Below, piece by piece: positions 1 through 8,254 of a stretch of DNA of 64,000 nucleotides (positions within the stretch are counted from its first letter, which is position 1; each line of letters begins with the position of its first letter). The DNA is taken from contig NZ_JBEEAC010000002.1 in the NCBI RefSeq assembly GCF_040120695.1, positions 1 to 64,000 of the forward strand, read 5' to 3'. The notes below the pieces were generated by a model. That model searched no databases. It was given only the letters and a program-made list of their open reading frames with translations, and was not told the origin of the DNA. Made by a program: the position numbers and the translations under genes. The stretch is from Plantactinospora sp040120695. GTDB taxonomy: Bacteria > Actinomycetota > Actinomycetes > Mycobacteriales > Micromonosporaceae.

Positions 1-194
1 ACTCCGGCATCGGCCTGCACACCCCGGCATCAGTGCACTTCGGCACTGCCGACCAGGTCCGCCTCCAGCGAGCCGAGGTCCTCAACGCCGCCTACGCGGC
101 CAACCCCAACCGCTTCCCACGGCAGCCCACGCCGCCACCCATCCCCGGCGCTGCCTGGATCAACCAACCACCAGCCGCCACACAAACAATGTGA
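1..194 (+). CDS. C-terminal fragment of an IS3-like transposase (integrase-core type)
   Basis: The frame is open from the window edge (codons begin at position 3) and stops with TGA at 192-194, giving about 63 residues. The fragment reads like the C-terminus of IS3/IS481-type DDE transposases: GLHTPASVH, FGTADQV, a run like LNAAYAANPNRF, and a terminal PGAAWINQP. Those features are common to the family; the catalytic core lies outside the window. No downstream terminal inverted repeat was recognised. The gene ends directly against a decayed gene, suggesting the insertion interrupted it. Confidence 0.6.
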   Translation, partial: SGIGLHTPASVHFGTADQVRLQRAEVLNAAYAANPNRFPRQPTPPPIPGAAWINQPPAATQTM

Positions 195-1060
195 CCAATC
201 CCTGCCTCATTGATCTTGACAGGTTCCGTAGCGGTCGTGACCCGCCAGAGGGTTCCGAAACTGGGTTAGGCGAGATCGGAAACAGCCCGCTCGATGCTCA
301 GCTCGTACGTGCCCGGTCTCTGATGGCACGAGCCTGGGAGGTGCGTGGCGGGGACTGGGCCGCCACCGTCCGTCCAGAGCAGTGGGCTGAGTTCAACCCC
401 CTGCTGCACCTGGCCGGACAGGCGAACGACCTGGCATTGCGGCTCGCACCCGAGGGCCCCACGCCGTGGGCGAACCGGCTGCGGCTCATGATCAACCAGA
501 GCGCGCCACGGGAGGACGTCGAGGAGACGTGGCGGCAGCTGACCCGGCGGGACCCCTGGCATCGGGAGGGGCACGTACTCAAGCTGACCTACCACTGCAG
601 GAAGTGGAGCGGCTCGCACGAGGCGTTGTTCGGCTTCGCCCGGTCGGTCGCCGCCGCGGCGCCTGCGGGCTCGCCGCTGCACGTACTGCCGGTGCGGGCC
701 GCCTCCGAGTGGGCGCTGTGGGAGCAGGAACGCGGGTCCCCGGGGCCGCACCGCCGACGAGATCGGCCAGCGGTGGCGGCGGGATTCGGTCATGCAGTCC
801 GTCGACAGCGCGCTGTCCCGGTGGTTCCACCAGCCGGCCACCCGGCACGCCGACTGACTCAACGACGTGAACCTCTTGGCGTACGGGCTGGCGCGCACTA
901 GCCGCGACGCCGACGCCGCGCCGGTCTTCGCGTCGATCGGCCGGTACGTAACCGACGTTCCGTGGTCCTGGTGGGGCGGCGTGCGCGGCGATGCTGCCTT
1001 CGTCCGAGCCCGCCGCCGCGCCCGCCACGCTGCCCGGCCACCCCAGGTCTACGGCGCATC
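191..1060 (+). pseudogene. Decayed TPR-like conserved actinomycete protein
   Basis: From about 290 to 735 one frame encodes a helical, Trp/Arg-rich protein (WEVRGGDWA, TPWANRLRLM, RRDPWHREGH, CRKWSGSHE). The same style of protein continues in another frame from about 740 (RWRRDSVMQS, RWFHQPATRHAD), reaches an in-frame TGA at 855-857, then resumes with LNDVNLLAYGLA and VPWSWWGG up to about 1040. One frameshift near 735 and one nonsense codon therefore separate three pieces of a single ancestral gene. It resembles a family of roughly 300-residue proteins of unknown function in Streptomyces and Micromonospora. The N-terminus is probably replaced by the transposase upstream. Confidence 0.6.
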
Positions 1061-1101
1061 GCGGCTTGGACCACACTTCGTACCCCAGGCCGCGAGCTTG
1101 A

Positions 1102-2424
1102 TCACCGAACGGCGCCTGCCGCGTAAAGCGCAATCGGCCCGCGCTGACAACCCCACCGTGTACGGGCCCTGTTGTCGCTGTTGGAACGCCACAACTCAGC
1201 GGGCCGGACAGCGGGCGGTTCGGCTTGTTCGGGGGCCGATGACGGTAACCAGCGCTGAAACGGGGGCGACCAGATCCAGGCCCGGCCAACGAGAGTCGCG
1301 GCAGTTCGCGAGTTGTGCTGGACGACGCCGCCGAAAACCAGCATATCGACGCCAGCGGCGACGACGGTGCGATCGGTGACGTCACCATCGGGAACGGCGG
1401 GCACCTGCTGCCAGGTGCCGGTGGTGGTGTCGAGCACTGGCCCGGCGACGTCGACATAGACGGCGGCGGCGTTGGTGTAAGCACCGGCGCCCGGGGTTCC
1501 TGTGGTCGGTGGTGCGGGCAGTACCGACCAGGTGCCGGTTGTCGGGTCGATGCGACCGCCGTTGGGGTACGGGCGGCCCCAGTTGCCGATCTGGCCGCCG
1601 TCGGCGTGGCCCAGCGTGGGGTTGACCAGTTCGCCGTTCGCCGCGATCCACGGGGCAGTGGTCAGGATGGTCGAGTCGGTCAGCCGCTCCCAGGAGCGGT
1701 TCGTCAGATCCAGGGTCGCCGCTCGGGTGACGGGGGGCTTGTCCGCACCCGGATTGCTGACCAGTTCGTGGTCGAACAGCACGACCTCACGTCCGGTCCA
1801 TGCCATGGTGCGGTCGTAGCCGGCGCCCAGCGGGTCAGTTGGTAGCGGAGCCCAGGTCCGCGTCTGAGGGTCGAGGACGTAATCCTTGCCGGACCGGATC
1901 TCGTGGCTACCCGGGTACGCCACCAGCCGGTCACCGGCGGCGAGGATCCGGTAGCCGGCGTCGCCGTCGAACGGCGCCGGTAGCCGTTCCCAGCTGTCCC
2001 GATCAATGTCGTAGACGAGCAGTTCTGCGGGTACGGCCAAAGCAGTGGCGCCGGCCAGGATGTACGCGACGGACCCGATGATGACACCCTGCGCTCCCGA
2101 CAGCGGCGTGGGGGAGTCAGCAAGCCGCCGCCAGTGGCCACTGAGCGGATCGAGGGCCGCCCCGTCCGTCAGCGGCGTCCGGGCGAAAACACAGTGGGCG
2201 GACACCGGACATGCCTCGTCCCTGCCGCCGATGATCAACACCTCGCGTCCCGTCCACACTCCCAACGCCGCCGCCCGAGCAGCGAGCGGGAAACTGGGTA
2301 TCTCGCGCCACACTCCCGCCGGTGGCGGCACCTCGCCGGCCGGCGAGCCAGCCGTCCCGCACGCCGTCACGGCAAGCACACCACAACACGCCGCAGCGAT
2401 CAGAGCCGAAGGGTTGCCTCTCAT
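1102..2424 (-). CDS. Secreted lipoprotein with Kelch-like repeats
   Basis: About 440 residues. The ATG at 2424 was chosen because it opens directly on a signal peptide ending in a lipobox (LAVTACG, predicted lipidated Cys near residue 22). An ATG 13 codons upstream (2463) is possible but would bury the signal. The mature part has recurring beta-propeller-like strands: WTGREVLIIGG, PLSGHWRRL, DRDSWERLPAP, WTGREVVLF, TGTWSVLPAP, VFGGVV. Each has the aromatic/Gly pattern of Kelch or galactose-oxidase-like repeats, suggesting extracytoplasmic ligand binding. The last 50 residues look unrelated and may be eroded. It lies 64 bp past the creatininase gene. Confidence 0.7.
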   Translation of the reverse strand: MRGNPSALIAAACCGVLAVTACGTAGSPAGEVPPPAGVWREIPSFPLAARAAALGVWTGREVLIIGGRDEACPVSAHCVFARTPLTDGAALDPLSGHWRRLADSPTPLSGAQGVIIGSVAYILAGATALAVPAELLVYDIDRDSWERLPAPFDGDAGYRILAAGDRLVAYPGSHEIRSGKDYVLDPQTRTWAPLPTDPLGAGYDRTMAWTGREVVLFDHELVSNPGADKPPVTRAATLDLTNRSWERLTDSTILTTAPWIAANGELVNPTLGHADGGQIGNWGRPYPNGGRIDPTTGTWSVLPAPPTTGTPGAGAYTNAAAVYVDVAGPVLDTTTGTWQQVPAVPDGDVTDRTVVAAGVDMLVFGGVVQHNSRTAATLVGRAWIWSPPFQRWLPSSAPEQAEPPAVRPAELWRSNSDNRARTRWGCQRGPIALYAAGAVR

Positions 2425-2487
2425 GACGGTTAAACGACGTGTCCACCGCCCCGGTTCCGCCAAACCGGTGCTCCAACTTCTCGGCTG

Positions 2488-3204
2488 TCAGGGACGAGCC
2501 TCGCCTTGAAGCACAGCGAGCGTAGCCGCGAACGAGGCGGTCAAGCTTTCTAGAACCGCTTTCCCTTTCGCGTCTGTGGCCAGGGACGGTTGGCCGATCA
2601 CTCCGCTCTCGGTGTAGCCGCGCATTCCCAGGACCAGCAGGTCAGGGCGCTCGGCAAGGTGATCGGCGTTCCGATAGCCATCCCTGACGACCTCAGGACA
2701 CAGGTGTAGCAGCAGGGAGGTTTCGATCTCGCCAGCGTGCATATCGTCGTGGCTGCTACTGGCCAGCCCAGCCCGCTGGCGGGCGGTTGCCCAGTCCTGT
2801 CGCCCGGGGAAGAGGGCCATCCGGCGGTCGCCGACGTTGGCTTCCTGCACCACGTTGGACAGCACGTAGTTCCCGCCATGGCCGTTGACCACGACCAACC
2901 GATCAACACCCGACCCGCGCAACGACTCCGCGACGTCGGTGATGATGCGGGCCAGGGTGGACGAGCGGATACTCACCGAGCCGGGCCAGCCGGTGTGCTC
3001 CTGCGAGCAACTGATGGTCACGGGTGGCAGGAGCATCAGGTCGTAGGCGGTGGCAGCAGCCTTCGCGATGGCGCAGGCGACGATCGTGTCCGTGAGCAGG
3101 GGTAGGTGATCTCCGTGTTGCTCGAAACTGCCGACGGGTAGCACGGCGACGTCCGCGGCCCGGTTGGCCTCATCCGTGGCCGTCGCGGTGGTGACCAAAT
3201 CCAT
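2488..3204 (-). CDS. Creatininase family amidohydrolase
   Basis: 238 residues of the creatininase/MftE fold (Zn- or Mn-dependent amidohydrolase; substrate not predictable). The metal-binding signatures are visible: GSFEQHGDHLP followed by TD near residues 26-40, VNGHGG near 110, and DMHAGEIETS near 155. The ATG at 3204 sits two codons after a GTG (3210) that overlaps the TGA of the upstream regulator (3207-3209), so translation is probably coupled. An XRE/TPR regulator followed by a creatininase is a recurrent actinomycete arrangement, but its role is unknown. Confidence 0.85.
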   Translation of the reverse strand: MDLVTTATATDEANRAADVAVLPVGSFEQHGDHLPLLTDTIVACAIAKAAATAYDLMLLPPVTISCSQEHTGWPGSVSIRSSTLARIITDVAESLRGSGVDRLVVVNGHGGNYVLSNVVQEANVGDRRMALFPGRQDWATARQRAGLASSSHDDMHAGEIETSLLLHLCPEVVRDGYRNADHLAERPDLLVLGMRGYTESGVIGQPSLATDAKGKAVLESLTASFAATLAVLQGEARP

Positions 3205-3206
3205 GA

Positions 3207-4586
3207 TCACAGTCTGACCGTCGTGGCGACGAGGGAGAAGGCATTCCTGAACCCGACCACCTCGACGGCCGTCGTCCTCCCGGCGAGCCGGGTATGCAAC
3301 TGGTTAAGGGTGCGCATCGCGCGCGCGGACGATGTCGCAGCGGTCAGAGTCAACGCTCGGCTTCCCTCAGTACCCGCCTCGACCAGCCGGCCGGAGGTGA
3401 CGTAGGACAAGGCGAGCCAGGCTCGTGTCAGCGCTTCGTCCTGCCGGTAGTCGACAGGCCAGCCGGCCAGAACCTCCTCAAGTGCACGCACTGCCGCCTC
3501 AGCTCGGCCGAGACGCAGCAGACAGTAGCCCTCGTGGGCCCGCAGGTAGGCGAGAGTGCAGTGGCGGCCAATGGTGTCCGAATCGTCCGCGCCGACGTCC
3601 GCCGCCCGATCGATCAAACGATGTGCGGCCTTGATCGCGACCAGCGAGCGTGATTGGTCGCCACGGAGAGCGTGCCCCTGGGCCTGGCGAATCAGGCACA
3701 GGGCGCGGTCACGATCGGTGAGTGACACGAAGGTCTCGGCAGTCCCGGCGAGGGCGGCGGCTTGAGCGCCGTCGAGGCGGTCTGCGGCCTGCTGCGCCTG
3801 CCGCATCAAGACGTAGGCGGCCATCCGCTTGTCTCCCACCCTACGCGCCAGCCGAAGCGCCTGGTCGAGCCAGTGCGTCGCGGCGGTGGCGTCCCCAAGG
3901 TTGTCGGCGGTCCATGAGCCAAACTCCGCCCACCGCGCCTCCACCGCCAGCAGACGCTGCTTTACGTCATCCGACGCCTCGTCACGGTAGCGGCGGATGA
4001 CGGCCGACTCTCGACAGACAGCGTCGTAGACCTGCCGGGATCCGAACATGTTGTGAGAGACGGCGAGGAGTCGGAGCATCTCGGTCCAGTGCAGGGCCAA
4101 CACGGGGTCTACGCCCACCGAGGCGTGTCCCAGCCCAACCGAGCCCCAGCCCTCGGACCGGCCTACCGGCCAAGCGGCCAGACCGCTCGATGTTGCCGTG
4201 GGCCACGCGACCCGGCCGTCAGGAAATGGCTCCCGGCCCGTCCCGGTCAGGACGTCGCCGAGTGCTGGCGGCGAATCGCGTTCGACCTCACCCCACCGCG
4301 CACGTTGCCCAGCATCGACTTTCTCCTGATCATGCCGCTGCTTGAGTCGCCGGTACTCGTCGTACCCGGCAAGCAACTCACCACCGGCACCCAGCAGCCT
4401 CTCGCAACGCTGCCAGAAGATCCGATCAACAACCTGCTGGCCGCGCTCAACCCCGGCGACGGTGCTCCGAGTGCTGTGCACCCGCGCGGCCAGAGCAGCC
4501 TGAGTTAAACCATGCGAATTTCGCCGTTCGGCAAGCTTTGCGCCGACTGCGCGCTTCGCATCTTGGACCTGCTGCGGATCGATCAC
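3207..4586 (-). CDS. XRE-family regulator with TPR-like sensor domain
   Basis: 459 residues from a GTG start. The N-terminus is a helix-turn-helix (about residues 15-50, LTQAALAARV then STRSTVAGVERG). The remaining ~300 residues are degenerate helical repeats (WLDQALRLARRVGD, GRAEAAVRALEEVL) typical of actinomycete XRE/TPR regulators. Family members bind DNA and use the TPR part as a ligand or peptide sensor; no ligand is indicated here. It is the first gene of a minus-strand operon whose second gene is the overlapping creatininase. Confidence 0.8.
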   Translation of the reverse strand: MIDPQQVQDAKRAVGAKLAERRNSHGLTQAALAARVHSTRSTVAGVERGQQVVDRIFWQRCERLLGAGGELLAGYDEYRRLKQRHDQEKVDAGQRARWGEVERDSPPALGDVLTGTGREPFPDGRVAWPTATSSGLAAWPVGRSEGWGSVGLGHASVGVDPVLALHWTEMLRLLAVSHNMFGSRQVYDAVCRESAVIRRYRDEASDDVKQRLLAVEARWAEFGSWTADNLGDATAATHWLDQALRLARRVGDKRMAAYVLMRQAQQAADRLDGAQAAALAGTAETFVSLTDRDRALCLIRQAQGHALRGDQSRSLVAIKAAHRLIDRAADVGADDSDTIGRHCTLAYLRAHEGYCLLRLGRAEAAVRALEEVLAGWPVDYRQDEALTRAWLALSYVTSGRLVEAGTEGSRALTLTAATSSARAMRTLNQLHTRLAGRTTAVEVVGFRNAFSLVATTVRL

Positions 4587-4857
4587 GAAACCCCGACCTC
4601 CACGACCGCGCTACCGGACACAAGTGCCAATCGACGCAGAGCGAAGCCACCGTAACCGACCACGACCCGGCCGGGCGAGCACTCACCAGGCCAAGAATCC
4701 GCCGTCCCAACATTCGGATCCCTCGGCGAGGTGCAAGCGATGCCGCCAAAACGCCCTCGCACACAGCGGGACGCCACCGGACAGGGCCGGATGCAAGGGA
4801 TGCCCGTCGCACGAGCACCCACCGAGCACCCAACCATCCACAGGGGACAAAAACACG
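4587..4857. other. Intergenic spacer, no gene seen
   Basis: Spacer between the XRE start and the tRNA-Arg terminator. The frames crossing it have no coherent domain. It should hold the promoter of the minus-strand XRE operon, but no clear -35/-10 pair could be picked. Confidence 0.4.
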
Positions 4858-4895
4858 AAGGCGCCTGACCCATTCTCCCGCAGGTCAGACGCCTT
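4858..4895 (-). terminator. Hairpin terminator of tRNA-Arg
   Basis: A 13-bp inverted repeat with one mismatch (arms 4858-4870 and 4883-4895) lies 10 bp past the tRNA-Arg 3' end. On the minus strand it is followed by GTGTTTTTG, a U-rich run typical of intrinsic termination. Confidence 0.8.
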
Positions 4896-4904
4896 TCGAT
4901 CTTG

Positions 4905-4977
4905 CGCGCCCGAAGGGATTCGAACCCCTAACCTTCTGATCCGTAGTCAGATGCTCTATCCGTTGAGCTACGGGCGC
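4905..4977 (-). tRNA. tRNA-Arg (anticodon ACG)
   Basis: 73-nt cloverleaf on the minus strand. The acceptor pairs GCGCCCG with CGGGCGC. The anticodon loop is CTACGGA, giving anticodon ACG, and the T arm contains GGTTCGAATCC. CCA is not encoded. Confidence 0.95.
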
Positions 4978-5011
4978 AACTGCCGGGTCAGTCTACACAC
5001 CGACCTAAGCG

Positions 5012-5102
5012 CGGAGACTCCGGGATTCGAACCCGGGAGGGGCTTTAAGACCCCAACCGCATTAGCAGTGCGGCGCCATAGACCAGACTAGGCGAAGTCT
5101 CC
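5012..5102 (-). tRNA. tRNA-Ser (anticodon GCT)
   Basis: 91-nt minus-strand class II tRNA with a long variable arm. The acceptor pairs GGAGACT with AGTCTCC, the anticodon loop is CTGCTAA (anticodon GCT), and the T arm has GGTTCGAATCC. CCA is not encoded. It sits 34 bp upstream of tRNA-Arg on the same strand and may be co-transcribed with it. Confidence 0.95.
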
Positions 5103-5283
5103 CCGTGGTCCCATCAGACCACGTCGGTCGAGGATACAGGGCAGCGACCCGGCGGGGCAAAGCGACTTCCCGGACAGCCCGTGCACCACCGTGGCCAGCC
5201 CCATCACGCCCGGCGGTCACCGCCCAGACCTCCACCGATTCCTGTTCGGTGCCGATCCGCCACCGAGACTAGGCTCACATGAT

Positions 5284-7098
5284 ATGGAGGAGCAGCCGCC
5301 CACCGAACCGCCACGCCGCCGCCCGGAGCCGAAGTCGACGCGCCGCTCCGGCCCGGCCAGGGCCGCCTTCACCTCCGGCCCGGAACCCTCGACGGAGACG
5401 CCCGACCAGTCCGTGGTGCCGCCCCGGCTGCCACGCGCCCGCAAGACGCCACCGACTGTGCTCTTCCAGCCACCAGCCGAGCCCGAGCCGCTGCCGCCCA
5501 AGCGGCCTCTCGCACGACCTACTCAATCACCCGAAGCAGTCGCGCAGCCGACTCCTGCCACGCCGTCGTCGGCCCCAGGCCGGGCCGATCGCGTTCCGCC
5601 GGCCATGGCGACACCGACCGGTGCGCAGACCGCCGGCACAGCCCCGACAACCGACCCGGCTCCGGCTCCGGCCAAGAAAGCGGCCAGAAAGGCGGCCGGG
5701 GAAGCCGCTAGGGAAGCGGCAGCGAAGCCCGACGAGGGGACCGCCGGCGGAGCGACCTCTCCGCCGGTCGGGCCTGCCGGCCCGGCCGGTGGAGCGACCG
5801 CCAGCGACACCGCCGCAGAGAACGCCCTCACGAAGGCGGCCGGATCCGAAGCCACCGCCAGCGAGGCCGGTCCGGCGAAGAAGACCACCACCACCAGGAA
5901 GACCACCACCAGGAAGACCGTCGCCAAGAAGACCGCCGCCACGAGGGCGACCCCCACGAAGAAGACCACCGCCCGGAAGACCGCCGCCACGGAAGCGACC
6001 GCCACGACCAAGGCAGCCCCTAAGAAGGCCGGCACCGTGACGAAGGCCGCCGCCAAGAAGGCAGGCCCCGCCAAGAAGGCTAACCTCGCCAAGAAGACCG
6101 CCCCGAAGAAGGCGCCCGAGACCACCGACCCCGCGGATAGCCCCGTGAGCGAAACCACGACCTCCGCCGATGCCGACACCGCCGGGCCGACCAGCACCGC
6201 CGGGCCGACCAGCATGGCGGAACAGACCGGCATGGCGGTACGGACCGATCCTCCCGACGAGAAGTCCGGCACGCCGAGCGGACCGACCGGTGTCGGTACG
6301 TCGTACCCGGTCGGCGCACCCGACGTGATCGTCCGGGCGGATCGGATGGATCGGGCGGGTCGGGCAGCCTCGGGGCGTACGCCTGGATCGGAGGCGCGGA
6401 CCTCGACGGCCCGGCGGATCCTCGACCACCCCGGGTACGCTCCCGAACTGCTCGCCCTGGCCGCGGTACGCGGACTGGGCCCGGAGGCCCGAGCCTGGGC
6501 GACAGCGGTCCGGGCCGCCTACCCGGGCGCCACCGCCGACGGCCTGGTCCGGCTGGCCACCCGACGGTACGTGCGGCTCGCCGCGACCGGCGGGGCCCTG
6601 TCCACGGCGACCGGGATACTCGCCCCGCTCGCCGAGCTGGTCGCCGTCACCTGGGCTCAGGCCGGTCTGGTGCTGCACCTGGCGGCCGCGTACGACCATG
6701 ATCCGACCCGGCCGGAGCGGGCCGTCGACCTGTTGGTGCTGACCCGGGTCCACCCGGATGTGGCGAGTGCGCGGGCGGCCCTGGACGCCGCCGAGGAGGC
6801 GCTCGCCGGCCGGCGGGAACGTCCCGGATCGGCCGCCGCCGCCGACGACGACTCGACGGAGGGCGTCGACGCGGAACCGGGCCGGCTGGCCGAGGCGGGC
6901 TGGCGGCTGGCCGCGCCGGTGGCCGCCCGGACCGTGAACTGGCTGGCGCTGCGGCTGGCTGTACGGCGACTGCCCGGGGCGATGACGCTGGCCGCCGCGA
7001 TGCTGAGTTCGAGCGATACCGAACGGCTCGCCGCCCGGGCCGTCGGGTACTACCGCTCGGGACCGGGCTGGTCGAACCCCGCCGAGCGTCCGGGGTGA
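5284..7098 (+). CDS. Lys/Ala/Thr-rich histone H1-like tail fused to an EcsC-like domain
   Basis: About 604 residues from ATG 5284; an in-frame GTG at 5191 would add 31 residues. Residues ~1-200 are Pro/Arg/Ala-rich and disordered. Residues ~200-290 are tandem KKT, RKT, AKK and PKK repeats like the C-terminal tails of histone H1 and mycobacterial HupB. The last ~230 residues form an alpha-helical domain (PGYAPELLALAAVRGLG, ILAPLAELVAVTWAQAGLVLHLAAAY, VRRLPGAMTLAAAMLSS) resembling EcsC-family regions with hydrophobic segments. The tail suggests DNA or polyanion binding and the C-terminus membrane association; both are inferences. The EcsC assignment is tentative. Confidence 0.7.
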   Translation: MEEQPPTEPPRRRPEPKSTRRSGPARAAFTSGPEPSTETPDQSVVPPRLPRARKTPPTVLFQPPAEPEPLPPKRPLARPTQSPEAVAQPTPATPSSAPGRADRVPPAMATPTGAQTAGTAPTTDPAPAPAKKAARKAAGEAAREAAAKPDEGTAGGATSPPVGPAGPAGGATASDTAAENALTKAAGSEATASEAGPAKKTTTTRKTTTRKTVAKKTAATRATPTKKTTARKTAATEATATTKAAPKKAGTVTKAAAKKAGPAKKANLAKKTAPKKAPETTDPADSPVSETTTSADADTAGPTSTAGPTSMAEQTGMAVRTDPPDEKSGTPSGPTGVGTSYPVGAPDVIVRADRMDRAGRAASGRTPGSEARTSTARRILDHPGYAPELLALAAVRGLGPEARAWATAVRAAYPGATADGLVRLATRRYVRLAATGGALSTATGILAPLAELVAVTWAQAGLVLHLAAAYDHDPTRPERAVDLLVLTRVHPDVASARAALDAAEEALAGRRERPGSAAAADDDSTEGVDAEPGRLAEAGWRLAAPVAARTVNWLALRLAVRRLPGAMTLAAAMLSSSDTERLAARAVGYYRSGPGWSNPAERPG

Positions 7099-7120
7099 CG
7101 GTCGGGGGCGAGCCCACCGC

Positions 7121-7954
7121 CTACAACCAGTCGAACCACTCCTCGGGCAGCAGCGCGTAACCGACGAAGGCGACCACGTCCAGCAGGGTGTGCGCCACCA
7201 CCAGCGGCAGCACCCGCCTGCCGCGCAGGAAGAACAGCGCGAACACCACTCCCATGACCACGTTTCCGACGAACGCGCCGAAGCCCTGGTACAGGTGGTA
7301 CGAGCCGCGCAGCAGTGCGCTGGCGGCGATGACGGCGCCGATCCGCCATCCCATCTCGCGCAGCCGGGTCATCAGGTAGCCGACCACGACGATCTCTTCG
7401 AGGATCGCGTTCTGCGCGGCCGACAGGACGAGGACCGGGACCGCCCACCACAGGTCCGGCAGCTTGGCCGGGACGACGCTGGCGTTGATGCCGAGGTGCG
7501 CGGCGACCCAGAAGAGTCCGAGTCCGGGCAGGCCGATCGTTGCGGCCAGCGCCGCCCCCCAGGCCAGGTCGCGGCCGGGTCGCCGGCCGTCGAGGCCGAG
7601 CAGCTCCCGGGCACCGCCCCGAACCTGGTCGGGCAGCGCGTCCCGGGCGAGCAACCCGTCGCGGCCCAGGGTCGGGTCGGTCCGGTCCCGGTTCAACAGG
7701 TGTACGGCGAGCAGCACCGGCACGAGGGCGAAGAAGATCCCGAGGAGCTGGTACGTGAGGTCGAGCCAGGGCCGCGTCGACTGGGAGGCGTTCAGCGTGG
7801 CGGTCTGCTGGGACAGCGGCCGGTCGGCGGTGAGCCGGGCGATGATCGTCACCGCCGAGTAGACGGCGGACTGCCCCAGGGACAGCCCGAGTACCAGGAG
7901 CACCTCGGGGCCCAGCACGCGTCGGGAGAGCGGGCGGGCGAGATCAACCGTCAC
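7121..7954 (-). CDS. CPBP-family intramembrane protein (Abi/CAAX protease-like)
   Basis: 277 residues from GTG 7954; a TTG at 7999 would add 15. Multiple hydrophobic segments (LLVLGLSLGQSAVYSAVTII, LLGIFFALVPVLLAVHLL, VGNVVMGVVFALFFL, VVAHTLLDVVAFVGYALL) indicate about seven helices. CPBP motifs are present: EEIVVVGYLMTRLRE (motif 1, with the usual Arg of EExxxR replaced by Val), RGSYHLYQG (motif 2) and AHTLLD (motif 3). Family members are membrane glutamic proteases or protease-like proteins acting in prenyl-protein processing or immunity. The substrate is unknown and the Arg change leaves activity uncertain. Confidence 0.8.
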   Translation of the reverse strand: MTVDLARPLSRRVLGPEVLLVLGLSLGQSAVYSAVTIIARLTADRPLSQQTATLNASQSTRPWLDLTYQLLGIFFALVPVLLAVHLLNRDRTDPTLGRDGLLARDALPDQVRGGARELLGLDGRRPGRDLAWGAALAATIGLPGLGLFWVAAHLGINASVVPAKLPDLWWAVPVLVLSAAQNAILEEIVVVGYLMTRLREMGWRIGAVIAASALLRGSYHLYQGFGAFVGNVVMGVVFALFFLRGRRVLPLVVAHTLLDVVAFVGYALLPEEWFDWL

Positions 7955-8004
7955 CCGACAACTGTGCCCGATCGGAGCGTCCGCCGGGGGCGTCCGCAAC
8001 GGTC

Positions 8005-8052
8005 TCCGCGCCGGCCTCCGCGCCGGTGTCCGCGCCGGTGTCCGCGCCGGCC
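8005..8052. repeat. Four 12-bp tandem repeats between divergent genes
   Basis: Four consecutive 12-mers, TCCGCGCCGGYY with TG or CC endings, lie between the divergent CPBP and flavohemoglobin genes. Confidence 0.85.
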
Positions 8053-8254
8053 TCCGCTACCGAACCGACGGCGAACCGGGTACGTCGGATTTGGCATCGC
8101 ACACTTCCCGGCCGGTCCGCAGGCATTTCGGCTCCCGCCCGGAGTCGGTTCTCCGACAACGGGCGATTGGCCTTCGATCGCACATTCTGTGCGACCAACC
8201 CTGACTCACGGTATTCATTCTTATCCGCGCAGTGGCCCCGACCGAGAAGGTGTC

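Noticed and set aside
5523..6753. Minus-strand frames rich in Gly/Val/Ala
   Set aside because: Complement of the Lys/Thr/Ala repeat region; periodicity is inherited from the real plus-strand gene.
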